Source of the DNA: Pseudomonas solani
Lineage (GTDB): Bacteria > Pseudomonadota > Gammaproteobacteria > Pseudomonadales > Pseudomonadaceae
Assembly: GCF_026072635.1 (NCBI RefSeq)
Contig: NZ_AP023081.1
Span: forward strand, 900,501-964,500
Reading direction: 5' to 3'
DNA length: 64,000 bases
Positions within the stretch are counted from its first letter, which is position 1, and each line of letters begins with the position of its first letter. Below, piece by piece: positions 32,787-41,500 of this stretch. Made by a program: the position numbers and the translations under genes. The notes below the pieces were generated by a model. It saw only the letters and a program-made list of their open reading frames with translations. It had not been told where the DNA came from and did not search any database.

Positions 32787-33563
32787 TCAGGCTCCAGCCG
32801 TCTCTTCGACGAGGCGGCTGGCAGCCGGCGCCACCCTCCCCGCCCGCACGATCCACTCCGCCAGCAAGCCGCCCCAGACCGAACACCCCAGCTGTGACGG
32901 GTGATAGCCGTCCAGCGCCAGGTAGTCGGCCTGCATGGCGATGCTCGCCGCGCAGTGCTCGGCCCCCAACTCGTCAGCCAATGCCCGCACCTGCATGTCG
33001 AGCAAGCGCGCACGCCAGCCCAGCAGGCGGCGCAACAACCAGGGCAAGGCGCTGAAGTGCTGCAAGGGGGGAACGGCGGCGAACACCACCTCGACGCCCC
33101 GCGGCATGAAGGGGGCAGCCAGGCGTCGCAGGGATTCGCGCCAGGCAGCGGTGGAACTGAAATGAGTGGTGTCGTTGACACCGAAGACCAGCAGCACCAG
33201 GTCCACCGGCACGTCCTGCACCTGCGGCAACAGGCGCTCACAAGCCTCGCTCGCGGTGATGCCGTTCTCGCCACAGGCGCGCCAGGCCACCGGGCGCTGC
33301 AACTGCCGGGAAAGCGCCGCCGCCAGTTGCCCCGGCAAGGCCAGTTGCAGGCAGGAGACACCGACTCCGGCAACGGTGGATTCGCCGATCAGGAGGATGC
33401 GCAGGGGTTCACCCGCAAATTCCGCGCCCACCAGCCCGTGATCGGGGCCAGCGGCAGGGGCCAGGCGCAGGGCGGTGCGCTTGGTGTACAGGGCCTGGGG
33501 CAGCACCAGGGGCATCAGCGCCAGCGCCGATGCCCACCAGAGCAACCCGGCCCCTCGGCTCAC
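32787..33563 (-). CDS. SGNH/GDSL-type hydrolase
   Basis: A 258-residue esterase or lipase-like protein with an N-terminal hydrophobic anchor (LLWWASALALMPLVLPQALY), so probably exported or membrane-bound. SGNH blocks: the nucleophile Ser in LLIGESTVAGVGV, the Gly of ACGENGITA, the Asn of VFGVNDTTHF, and the Asp/His of LDGYHPSQLG. The GTG start overlaps the purT stop (GTGA), so it is translationally coupled to purT. The substrate is unknown. Confidence 0.88.
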   Translation of the reverse strand: MSRGAGLLWWASALALMPLVLPQALYTKRTALRLAPAAGPDHGLVGAEFAGEPLRILLIGESTVAGVGVSCLQLALPGQLAAALSRQLQRPVAWRACGENGITASEACERLLPQVQDVPVDLVLLVFGVNDTTHFSSTAAWRESLRRLAAPFMPRGVEVVFAAVPPLQHFSALPWLLRRLLGWRARLLDMQVRALADELGAEHCAASIAMQADYLALDGYHPSQLGCSVWGGLLAEWIVRAGRVAPAASRLVEETAGA

Positions 33564-34741
33564 AGCTTGACGTCGACGGCCTGGGCCGCGCGGGTCGCCT
33601 TGACACGGGCCAGGTCGGTGGACTCGTCGCGGGCCAGGGCCACGCCGAGGCGACGCTGACCGTCCACCGCCGGCTTGCCGAACAGGCGCAGCGCGGTGTC
33701 CGGCTCGGCCAGGGCCGCAGAGAGGTTGCCGAAGCTCATCTCGGTGGATTTGCCTTCCACCAGGATCACCGCCGAGGCGGACGGGCCGGATTGGCGGATC
33801 ACCGGAATCGGCAGGCCGAGGATGGCGCGGGCATGCAGGGCGAACTCGGACAGCTCCTGGGAGATCAGGGTGACCAGGCCGGTGTCATGGGGGCGCGGCG
33901 ACACTTCGCTGAACCACACCTCGTCGCCTTTGACGAACAGCTCCACGCCGAACAGGCCACGGCCGCCCAGGGCCTCGGTCACGGCCTTGGCCACGCGCTC
34001 GGACTCGGCCAGGGCCTTGGGGCTCATCACCTGGGGCTGCCAGGATTCGTGGTAGTCGCCCTTCACCTGGCGGTGACCGATGGGCGCGCAGAAGGTGGTG
34101 CCACCGACATGGCGCACGGTGAGCAGGGTGATTTCGTATTCGAAGTCGATGAAGCCTTCGACGATCACGCGGCCCTTGCCGGCGCGGCCGCCTTCCTGGG
34201 CGTAATCCCAGGCGTATTGCAGGTCGTCGTCGCTCTTGAGCACCGACTGGCCCTTGCCGGAGGAGCTCATGATCGGCTTCACCACGCAGGGGTAGCCGAC
34301 GCTGGCGACGCCGGCGCAGTAATCCTCGAAGGTGTCGGCGAAGTGGTACGGCGAGGTGGGCAGGCCCAGCTCCTCGGCCGCCAGGCGACGGATGCCTTCG
34401 CGGTTCATGGTCAGCTGCGCAGCGCGCGCGGTGGGGATCACGGTGTAGCCTTCGGCCTCCAGCTCCACCAGGGTGGCGGTGGCGATGGCTTCGATCTCCG
34501 GCACGATGTAGTGCGGCTTCTCCAGCTCGATGACGCGGCGCAGGGCCTCGCCGTCAAGCATGCTGATGACGTGGCTGCGATGGGCGACCTGCATGGCCGG
34601 CGCGTTCTCGTAGCGGTCGACGGCGATCACTTCGACGCCCAGGCGCTGCAGCTCGATCACCACTTCCTTGCCCAGCTCGCCAGAGCCGCAGAGCAGTACA
34701 CGGGTCGCGCTCGGCGACAGCGGGGTTCCAATACGGGGCAT
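33560..34741 (-). CDS. purT: Formate-dependent phosphoribosylglycinamide formyltransferase PurT
   Basis: A 393-residue ATP-grasp enzyme making FGAR from GAR, formate and ATP. The start MPRIGTPLSPSATRVLLCGS and the segments GELGKEVVIELQRLGVEV, VKPIMSSSGKGQSVL, EFDYEITLLTVRHV-like FIDFEYEITLLTVRHVGG, and SEVSPRPHDTGLVTLIS (metal ligands) are those of PurT. Length is typical. It provides a folate-independent alternative to PurN. Upstream are DUF1289 and carbonic anhydrase genes on the same strand. Confidence 0.96.
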   Translation of the reverse strand: MPRIGTPLSPSATRVLLCGSGELGKEVVIELQRLGVEVIAVDRYENAPAMQVAHRSHVISMLDGEALRRVIELEKPHYIVPEIEAIATATLVELEAEGYTVIPTARAAQLTMNREGIRRLAAEELGLPTSPYHFADTFEDYCAGVASVGYPCVVKPIMSSSGKGQSVLKSDDDLQYAWDYAQEGGRAGKGRVIVEGFIDFEYEITLLTVRHVGGTTFCAPIGHRQVKGDYHESWQPQVMSPKALAESERVAKAVTEALGGRGLFGVELFVKGDEVWFSEVSPRPHDTGLVTLISQELSEFALHARAILGLPIPVIRQSGPSASAVILVEGKSTEMSFGNLSAALAEPDTALRLFGKPAVDGQRRLGVALARDESTDLARVKATRAAQAVDVKL

Positions 34742-34802
34742 CGGTGTTTCCTCGAAAGATGAAAGGTATTCGCTCGGGCGGCGGGCAGGTACCGCCGCCG
34801 CT

Positions 34803-35003
34803 TCAGTGGGGCTGGATCAGGAACTGGCCACCGGCCCGCGCACGCTCCATGCAGCGCACCAGCACCTCGCGGCGCTCGGCGTTGTCCATGCGCCCCCAGC
34901 GGGTGATCTCGTCGACGCTGCGCTGGCAGCCGGTGCAGATGTCATCATCGTCCAGCGCGCAGACATGCACGCAGGGCGAGGCGACGGGGCGTTCACGTTC
35001 CAT
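34803..35003 (-). CDS. DUF1289 family cysteine-rich small protein
   Basis: A 66-residue protein with the DUF1289 pattern: SPCVHVCALDDDDICTGCQR (four Cys) followed by SVDEITRWGRMDNAERREVL. The cysteines probably bind a metal or cluster. The ATG at 35003 overlaps the TGA of the upstream carbonic anhydrase gene by one base, so the two are coupled. Function unknown. Confidence 0.9.
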   Translation of the reverse strand: MERERPVASPCVHVCALDDDDICTGCQRSVDEITRWGRMDNAERREVLVRCMERARAGGQFLIQPH

Positions 35004-35527
35004 CAATCTTCCTGTTCGACCAGTCCCCGTGCATAACGCTGGGCGTTGTGCACGTAGTGCGCGGCGCTGCCTTCGAGCATCTTCTTCTGCTGCTCGGTCA
35101 GCTCGCGGACTATTTTACCGGGCGAACCCATGACCAGCGAGCCATCGGGAATTTCCTTGCCTTCGGGGATCAGGGCATTGGCGCCGATGATGCAGTACTT
35201 GCCGATCTTGGCGCCGTTGAGGATCACGGCGTTGATGCCGATGAGGCTGTAGTCGCCGACGGTGCAGCCATGGAGCATGGCGTTGTGGCCGATGGTCACG
35301 CCCTTGCCGATGTTCAGCGGGAAGCCCATGTCGGTGTGCATGACGGTGCCGTCCTGCACATTGCTGTTCTCGCCGATATGGATGAGTTCGTTATCGCCGC
35401 GCAGTACGGCGCCGAACCAGACGCTGGCGCCAGCGTCGAGACGGACCTTGCCGATCACCGCCGCGTCGGGGGCGATCCAGCTGTCGGGATGGGTTTCGAC
35501 ACGGGCGTTGCCCAAGCGGTATTTCAT
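35003..35527 (-). CDS. Gamma-class carbonic anhydrase-like protein (YrdA/PaaY family)
   Basis: A 174-residue left-handed beta-helix protein with hexapeptide repeats (IGENSNVQDGTVMHTD, IGKGVTIGHNAMLHGC, IGINAVILNGAKIG). Three zinc-ligand His are visible: MHTD, IGHN and LHGC. Members bind zinc and trimerise; hydratase activity varies, so the name is family-level. The start MKYRLGNARVETHPD is typical. It lies in an operon with DUF1289. Upstream is a MITE-like repeat. Confidence 0.92.
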   Translation of the reverse strand: MKYRLGNARVETHPDSWIAPDAAVIGKVRLDAGASVWFGAVLRGDNELIHIGENSNVQDGTVMHTDMGFPLNIGKGVTIGHNAMLHGCTVGDYSLIGINAVILNGAKIGKYCIIGANALIPEGKEIPDGSLVMGSPGKIVRELTEQQKKMLEGSAAHYVHNAQRYARGLVEQED

Positions 35528-35547
35528 CAGGCGCTCCTCTATCAGGA

Positions 35548-35689
35548 TCAGGCGGTTGAAAAACTAACTGCGTTGCCGCTGCGGCGTTGAAAACGCCCAA
35601 AAAATGCTCATTTACACCGCGTAAACCGCGCTTTCTCGGCCGTTTTCGCCTTGCATCGTCGGCCTCGTCCACGCTTTTCAACGGCCTGA
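35548..35689. repeat. 142-bp MITE-like element with 15-bp inverted termini
   Basis: The left end TCAGGCGGTTGAAAA (35548-35562) and the right end TTTTCAACGGCCTGA (35675-35689) are inverted copies matching at 14 of 15 bases. The inside is non-coding and palindromic in parts (GGCGTTGAAAACGCC, GCGTAAACCGCGC). It lies between two genes of the same strand. Sequences with these ends recur in pseudomonad genomes, as I recall. Confidence 0.78.
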
Positions 35690-35699
35690 CATACGGGGC

Positions 35700-36302
35700 T
35701 TAGCTGAGTTTGACGAAGGTGGCCGGCGGCTCGCGCATCTCGATGCCGGCATCGAAGACCAGGTTGACCAGCTCCACCACCATGATCGCGGTAAGGCCCC
35801 AGATCTTGTACTGGCCGAACTGGTAGCTCGGCACGTACCAGCTCTGGCCGAGGTAGTCGATGCGGTGGGTCATCTCGCGGGGGTCGCTGCGGAAAAACTC
35901 CAGGGGCACGCTGAAGACCGAATCGATCTCGCCGTCGTTGGCCTTGTATTCCACGTAGTCGGGCACGAAGCCGACATAGGGCGTGACCTGGATGCCATGG
36001 CGCGAGACCAGGGTACTGAGCGGGCCGATCACCTCGACCAGGCCAGGCGGCAGGCCGATCTCCTCCTCCGCCTCGCGCAGGGCGGTGTGGATCAGGTCGC
36101 GGTCCTCGGGGTCGCGTCGGCCACCAGGGAAGGCCACTTCGCCACCGTGGGTGGACAGGCCGCTGGCGCGCAGGGTGAGCACCAGCTCGGGTTCGGCGCT
36201 GCGGGTGATGGGCACCAGTACCGCCGCCTCGGGGAACGTGCGGTCGGTCACCAGCGTCTTCGGGGAGTAGCTCCGCACACGGCGGTGCAGGTCATCCAAC
36301 AT
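35700..36302 (-). CDS. Nudix hydrolase, CoA pyrophosphatase (NudL/YeaB) type
   Basis: A 200-residue hydrolase. The Nudix box is GGEVAFPGGRRDPEDRDL then HTALREAEEEIGL, and the upstream stretch PELVLTLRASGLSTHGGEV matches the CoA-pyrophosphatase subgroup (LTxRxxxLxxHxGExxFPGG). VPSYQFGQYKIWGLTA follows. It likely splits CoA or related dinucleotides. Start MLDDLHRRV at 36302. It is divergent from the next Nudix gene. Confidence 0.93.
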   Translation of the reverse strand: MLDDLHRRVRSYSPKTLVTDRTFPEAAVLVPITRSAEPELVLTLRASGLSTHGGEVAFPGGRRDPEDRDLIHTALREAEEEIGLPPGLVEVIGPLSTLVSRHGIQVTPYVGFVPDYVEYKANDGEIDSVFSVPLEFFRSDPREMTHRIDYLGQSWYVPSYQFGQYKIWGLTAIMVVELVNLVFDAGIEMREPPATFVKLS

Positions 36303-36458
36303 GGACAGTCTCGGCTTTTATTCTGCCGGGCATCATGGCACGAACCCGCAGGCCGCCCAACCCCCGAACCGACGTTCGAGGCAAGCGCAGCCCCCGTCCC
36401 GCTTGCCGTCGAGGCATGAGCCGCGCCAAGATTGCGCCCTCGACCCCGAGGATTCCCG

Positions 36459-37013
36459 ATGAAGTTCTGCAGCCAGTGCGGCGGCCCCGTGATCCAGCGC
36501 ATCCCCGAAGGCGACAATCGCCTGCGCCATGTCTGCGAGCTATGCCACACCATTCACTACATGAACCCGCGCATCGTCGCCGGCTGCGTACCGGTCTGGG
36601 GCAAGCAGGTGCTCCTGTGCCGCCGCGCCATCGAACCGCGCAAGGGCTACTGGACCCTGCCCGCCGGCTTCATGGAGAACGGCGAGACCATGGAACAGGC
36701 CGCCGCCCGCGAAACCGCCGAGGAGGCCTGCGCGCGGGTGCGCAACCTGCAGCTCTATACCCTGTTCGACCTGCCGCACATCAGCCAGGTGTACACCTTC
36801 TTCCTCGCTGAACTGGAGGACCTGGACTTCTCGGCCGGCGAAGAAAGCCTGGAAGTGAAACTCTTCGACGAAGCCGACATCCCTTGGTCCGAGCTGGCTT
36901 TTCCGACTGTCGGGCGTACCTTAGAATGCTACTTCGCCGACCGTGTCGAGCAGGTCTATCCGGTCCGCAACGAGCCATTGGCGCCCTTACTGGCCTACTA
37001 CAAGAAAGCCTGA
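36459..37013 (+). CDS. Nudix hydrolase with zinc ribbon
   Basis: A 184-residue protein. An N-terminal zinc ribbon (FCSQCGGPV and HVCELCHTIHY) precedes a Nudix box (GFMENGETMEQAAARETAEE then AC). This NudC-like ribbon-plus-Nudix arrangement points to a dinucleotide or nucleotide-sugar substrate, but the SQPWPFPxS motif of NADH pyrophosphatases is absent, so NAD is unlikely. Start MKFCSQCGG at 36459, chosen because the ribbon begins immediately. An L,D-transpeptidase follows 40 bases later on the same strand. Confidence 0.9.
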   Translation: MKFCSQCGGPVIQRIPEGDNRLRHVCELCHTIHYMNPRIVAGCVPVWGKQVLLCRRAIEPRKGYWTLPAGFMENGETMEQAAARETAEEACARVRNLQLYTLFDLPHISQVYTFFLAELEDLDFSAGEESLEVKLFDEADIPWSELAFPTVGRTLECYFADRVEQVYPVRNEPLAPLLAYYKKA

Positions 37014-37053
37014 CCGTACTGCCGAATTCGAACACTCTGGGGATGCTGTAGAA

Positions 37054-37557
37054 ATGCGCTGTTTGCTCGTTGCCTTGATCCTTTGCTTTACCTCCCTGTC
37101 CCACGCCAGCGCCGCCCCCAGCCTCGAAGGCAAGGGCATCGACAAGGTGCTGGTGGTCAAGTCCGAGCGCAAGCTGCTGCTCATGAACCGCGGCAACATC
37201 CTCAAGAGCTACCGCATCTCCCTGGGCAAGCAGCCCAAGGGGCCGAAGCTGCGCGAGGGCGACCAGCGCACGCCAGAAGGCTTCTACTGGATCGACTGGC
37301 GCAAGACCAGCGACAAGTACAACCTGGCCATGCACATCTCCTACCCCAACGCCCGCGACTCCCTGCAGGCCCGTGACAAGGGCGTGCCCGCCGGCGGCAT
37401 GATCATGATCCACGGCACCCCGCTGGATGAGGAATACCCCGAGTGGTATTTCCACACCCTGGACTGGACCGAAGGCTGCATCGCCATGAAGAACGCCGAC
37501 ATGCGCGAGATCTGGAGCCTGGTGAAGGACGGCACGCTGATCGAGATCCGCCCCTGA
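37054..37557 (+). CDS. L,D-transpeptidase (YkuD fold), secreted
   Basis: A 167-residue periplasmic protein with signal peptide MRCLLVALILCFTSLSHASA. The YkuD domain begins DKVLVVKSERKLLLMNRG, with GDQRTPEGFYWIDWR, the catalytic His in MIMIHGTPLD and the nucleophile Cys in TEGCIAM. The usual S/T-H-G-C is T-E-G-C here, a variant seen in the YafK-like branch. That branch cleaves or edits peptidoglycan-lipoprotein links instead of forming cross-links, so activity could be hydrolytic. The Cys itself is intact. A strong terminator follows. Confidence 0.88.
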   Translation: MRCLLVALILCFTSLSHASAAPSLEGKGIDKVLVVKSERKLLLMNRGNILKSYRISLGKQPKGPKLREGDQRTPEGFYWIDWRKTSDKYNLAMHISYPNARDSLQARDKGVPAGGMIMIHGTPLDEEYPEWYFHTLDWTEGCIAMKNADMREIWSLVKDGTLIEIRP

Positions 37558-37580
37558 TGTGAGGGGAGCGACAGACATGA

Positions 37581-37604
37581 AAGGCGCCCTGAGGCGCCTT
37601 TTTT
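37581..37604 (+). terminator. Intrinsic terminator after the L,D-transpeptidase gene
   Basis: AAGGCGCC-CTGA-GGCGCCTT followed by TTTT, 24 bases after the stop. Confidence 0.93.
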
Positions 37605-37644
37605 ATTGGCAATGTCCCGCACACACCGGGCGAGCCACAGCACT

Positions 37645-37690
37645 AAGACGGTGGGTTTCGCTGCGCTCTACCCACCCTACAAAGGCCGGG
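37645..37690. repeat. Dispersed GGGTTTCGC/CTACCCACC repeat unit
   Basis: CGGTGGGTTTCGCTGCGCTC then TACCCACCCTACAAAGG is one arm of the same repeat family found at 2070-2382 and 8607. It forms the imperfect palindrome GGTGGGT...ACCCACC. Confidence 0.7.
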
Positions 37691-37708
37691 CGGCAACCCA
37701 GTACGGAG

Positions 37709-38026
37709 TCAGAACACCAGGTCGGACAGGCGCCAGACCTCATAGGCCGGCGTCTCGTAGGGGTGGGCCTGCTTGAGGGCGCGCACGGCATCGTGGATCA
37801 GCTCGTCGGCCACCACCATCTCCACCTTCCACTCGGATACATGCTCCACCCGGCCGGCCTGGCCGATGAAGGGATCGGCTTCGGCCAGCGGGCGGAACTG
37901 GCCCTGCCCTAGGCTTTGCCAGCAGCAACTGTCATAGGCGCCGATGCGGCCGCCCCCCGCCGAGAAGACCGCTTTCTTGACCGGCTCCAGATGGGATTCC
38001 GGAACGTAGAAGCACAGCTTGTACAT
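37709..38026 (-). CDS. NIF3-like/YqfO-insert domain protein (PII/CutA-like fold)
   Basis: A 105-residue free-standing protein resembling the domain inserted in YqfO-type NIF3 proteins. Characteristic segments are MYKLCFYVPESHLEPVKKAV, AGGGRIGAYDSCCWQ, GQGQFRPLAEADPFIG and AHPYETPAYEVWRL at the C-terminus. The ATG at 38026 was preferred to a TTG at 38029. The function of the isolated domain is not known. It is not obviously in an operon. Confidence 0.88.
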   Translation of the reverse strand: MYKLCFYVPESHLEPVKKAVFSAGGGRIGAYDSCCWQSLGQGQFRPLAEADPFIGQAGRVEHVSEWKVEMVVADELIHDAVRALKQAHPYETPAYEVWRLSDLVF

Positions 38027-38240
38027 CAATTACTCCGTAGGCAATTACAGGCTGGACGCTAGTGGCCAGATGATGCCATCGGACGATGGCAATTCGCCAA
38101 TACTTTGTCGCGACCAGCGTCACGATACCGGCATTCGACTGACCGCCGGTCAAAGTGTTCAGCGCAGGGATAGAGCCGTTGGCCATAAGGCCGCTCTCGT
38201 ACGGAGTGCTTTGCGGTGGGGTTGCGAGCCGTGTGGGCGA

Positions 38241-38477
38241 TCAGTCGCCCTGCCAGAACCGGCGCCACTTGTCCTTCAGCGAAGGCGCGGCGGGTGCGTG
38301 GCTGCCATCGCAGTACGGCAGGCGTTGCGAGAGGCCACAGCGGCAGAGGATGAGCAAGTGCTGGCGTTCGATGTGAAGCGAGAGGCCCTGCGCGCAGTCG
38401 GACGGGCAATCGGGAAGCCGGGGCGAAAGCCCGCAGCGGCACAGCAGCAGAGTGGCGCCGGGCTCGACCCGGCGCAC
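38241..38477 (-). CDS. CDGSH iron-sulfur domain protein
   Basis: A short protein with two CDGSH-type motifs: CRCGLSPRLPDC (degenerate, ending CPSDC) and the full CRCGLSQRLPYCDGSH, then a basic tail (LKDKWRRFWQGD). The full motif binds a [2Fe-2S] cluster with Cys3-His ligation. The first motif lacks the His, so only one cluster is certain. The start is unclear: a GTG at 38477 (78 residues) is the best I see; longer frames overlap purL. It lies 55 bases after the purL stop on the same strand. The 210 bases downstream (38027-38240) show nothing. Confidence 0.75.
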   Translation of the reverse strand: MRRVEPGATLLLCRCGLSPRLPDCPSDCAQGLSLHIERQHLLILCRCGLSQRLPYCDGSHAPAAPSLKDKWRRFWQGD

Positions 38478-38532
38478 CTCCGGTAGCGACGCGCCCTCCT
38501 CCGTGGTGGAGAGAGGGCGCTCGCCGGCGTCG

Positions 38533-41500
38533 TCAGTCGACCCAGACGCGGGCATTGCGGAACATGCGCAGCCAGCCGCCGTCTTCCTGCCACTCGTCGG
38601 GGCGCCAGGAGTTCTGTACGGCACGGAACACGCGCTCCGGGTGCGGCATCATGATGGTCACGCGACCATCGCGGCTGGTGAGGCCGGTGATGCCACGGGG
38701 CGAGCCGTTCGGGTTGGCTGGGTAGCCTTCGGTGACCTTGCCGTGGTTGTCGACGAAGCGCATGGCCACGCAACCGGACAGATCGGCTTCCAGCAGGGCT
38801 TCCTCGCTTTCGAACTCGGCATGGCCTTCGCCGTGGGCGATGGCGATGGGCATGCGCGAACCGGCCATGCCACGCAGGAAGATCGACGCCGACTCCTGCA
38901 CCTGGACCATGGCCACGCGGGCCTCGAACTGCTCGGAGCGGTTGCGCACGAAGTGCGGCCAGAACTCGCTGCCGGGGATCAGCTCGTGCAGGTTGGACAT
39001 CATCTGGCAACCGTTGCACACGCCGAGAGCGAAGCTGTCCTTGCGCTCGAAGAAGGCCTGGAAGCCATCACGGGCACGGGCGTTGAACAGGACCGACTTG
39101 GCCCAGCCCTCACCGGCGCCGAGCACGTCACCGTAGGAGAACCCACCGCAGGCCACCAGGCCCTTGAACTCTTCCAGGCTGACGCGGCCGGCGAGGATGT
39201 CGCTCATGTGCACGTCGATGGCGGCGAAGCCGGCACGGTCGAAGGCCGCAGCCATCTCCACCTGGCCGTTGACGCCCTGCTCGCGCAGTACGGCGACCTG
39301 GGGACGCGCGCCCTTCTTTATATAAGGAGCGGCGATGTCCTGGTTGACGTCGAAGCTGAGCTTCACCGACAGGCCGGGATTGTCTTCATCCAGCAGGACG
39401 TCGAATTCCTGGTCGGCGCAGGCGGCGTTGTCGCGCAGGCGCTGGACCTGGTAGCTGGTCTCGGCCCACTGGCGCTGCAGCAGGCGGCGCTCGCCGGCGA
39501 ACACCGGCTCGCCGTTGAAGGAAATAGCGACGTCGGCACCGTTGACCGGCTGGCCGATCACGGCCACGCAGTCGCCCAGGCCGGCGGCACTGAACTGGGC
39601 CAGCACTTCCGGCGTGGCGCCCTGCTGGACCTGGATGACCGCACCCAGCTCTTCGTTGAACAGCACGGCCGGCAGCTCGTCGGCGGCATCGGCCAGGGCG
39701 TCCAGTTGCAGGTCCAGGCCGCAGTGACCGGCGAAGGCCATCTCCAGCACGGTGGTCAGCAGGCCGCCGTCGGAACGGTCGTGGTAGGCCAGCAGCAGGC
39801 CGTCCTGGTTCAGGCCCTGGATCACGGCGAAGAAGGCCTTGAGGTCTTCGGCGTCGTCGACGTCCGGCACGGCCTGGCCGAGCTTGGCGAAGGTCTGCGC
39901 GAGGATGGAGCCGCCCATGCGGTTCTGGCCGCGGCCGAGGTCGACCAGGATCAGGTCGGTCTCGCCCTTGTCCAGGCGCAGTTGCGGGTTGAGGGTGCGG
40001 CGGATGTCCTGCACCGGGGCGAAGCCGGTGATCACCAGGGACAGCGGCGAGGTGACGGACTTGTCCACACCCTCGTCCTGCCAGCGGGTTTTCATGGACA
40101 TGGAGTCCTTGCCCACCGGAATGGTGATGCCCAGCGCCGGGCACAGCTCCATGCCCACGGCCTTGACCGTGTCGTACAGGCGCGCGTCCTCGCCCGGGTG
40201 GCCGGCAGCGGCCATCCAGTTGGCGGACAGGCGAATATCGGAAATCTTCTCGATGCTGGCACAGGCCAGGTTGGTGACGGTCTCGCCGACCGCCATGCGG
40301 CCCGAGGCCGGGGCGTCCAGCAGGGCCAGCGGAGTGCGCTCGCCCATGGCCATCGCCTCGCCGGTGTAGACGTCGAAGCTGGTGGCGGTGACGGCGCAGT
40401 CGGCCACCGGAACCTGCCACGGGCCGACCATCTGGTCGCGGGCGACCAGGCCGGTGATGGTGCGGTCGCCGATGGTGATCAGGAAGCTCTTGCTGGCCAC
40501 GGCCGGGTGACGCAGTACACGGCTCACGGCATCGGCGATGTCGACGCTGGCGGCGTTGAAGTCATCGCCCTGCTCGGCTTCGCGGCTGACGCTGCGGTGC
40601 ATGCGCGGCGGCTTGCCGAGCAGGACGTTGAGCGGCATGTCCACCGGCTTGTTGCCGAAGTGGCTGTCGGCGACGGTCAGGTGCGGCTCCTCGATGGCCT
40701 CGCCGACCACCGCGAAGGGGCAGCGCTCGCGTTCGCAGATGGCCTTGAAGCGCTCGAAGTCGGCGGCGTCCACCGACATCACGTAGCGTTCCTGGGATTC
40801 GTTGCACCAGATTTCCAGCGGGCTCATGCCCGGCTCGTCGTTGGGCACGGCGCGCAGTTCGAAACGGCCGCCGCGACCACCGTCGTTGATCAGTTCCGGC
40901 AGGGCGTTGGAGATGCCGCCGGCACCCACGTCGTGGATGAACTTGATGGGGTTCTCGGCACCCAGCTGCCAGCAGCGGTCGATCACTTCCTGGCAGCGAC
41001 GCTCCATCTCGGGGTTGTCGCGCTGGACGGACGCGAAGTCCAGGTCGGCGGAGCTGGAGCCGGTGGCCATGGAGGAAGCAGCACCGCCGCCCAGGCCGAT
41101 GAGCATGGCCGGGCCGCCGAGGACGATCAGCTTGGCGCCAACGGAAATCTCGCCCTTCTGCACGTGCTCGGCGCGGATGTTACCCATGCCGCCGGCGAGC
41201 ATGATCGGCTTGTGGTAGCCGCGTACTTCTTCGCCGTGGGGGGTGTCGATGGCCTGCTCGAAGGTACGGAAGTAGCCGTTCAGCGCGGGGCGGCCGAACT
41301 CGTTGTTGAACGCGGCGCCGCCCAGAGGGCCTTCGATCATGATGTCCAGCGCGGTGACGATGCGCTCGGGCTTGCCGTAGGGCTTCTCCCAGGGCTGCTC
41401 GAAACCGGGGATCTGCAGGTTGGAAACGGTGAAGCCGGTCAGGCCGGCCTTGGGCTTGGCGCCACGACCGGTAGCGCCTTCGTCGCGGATCTCGCCACCG

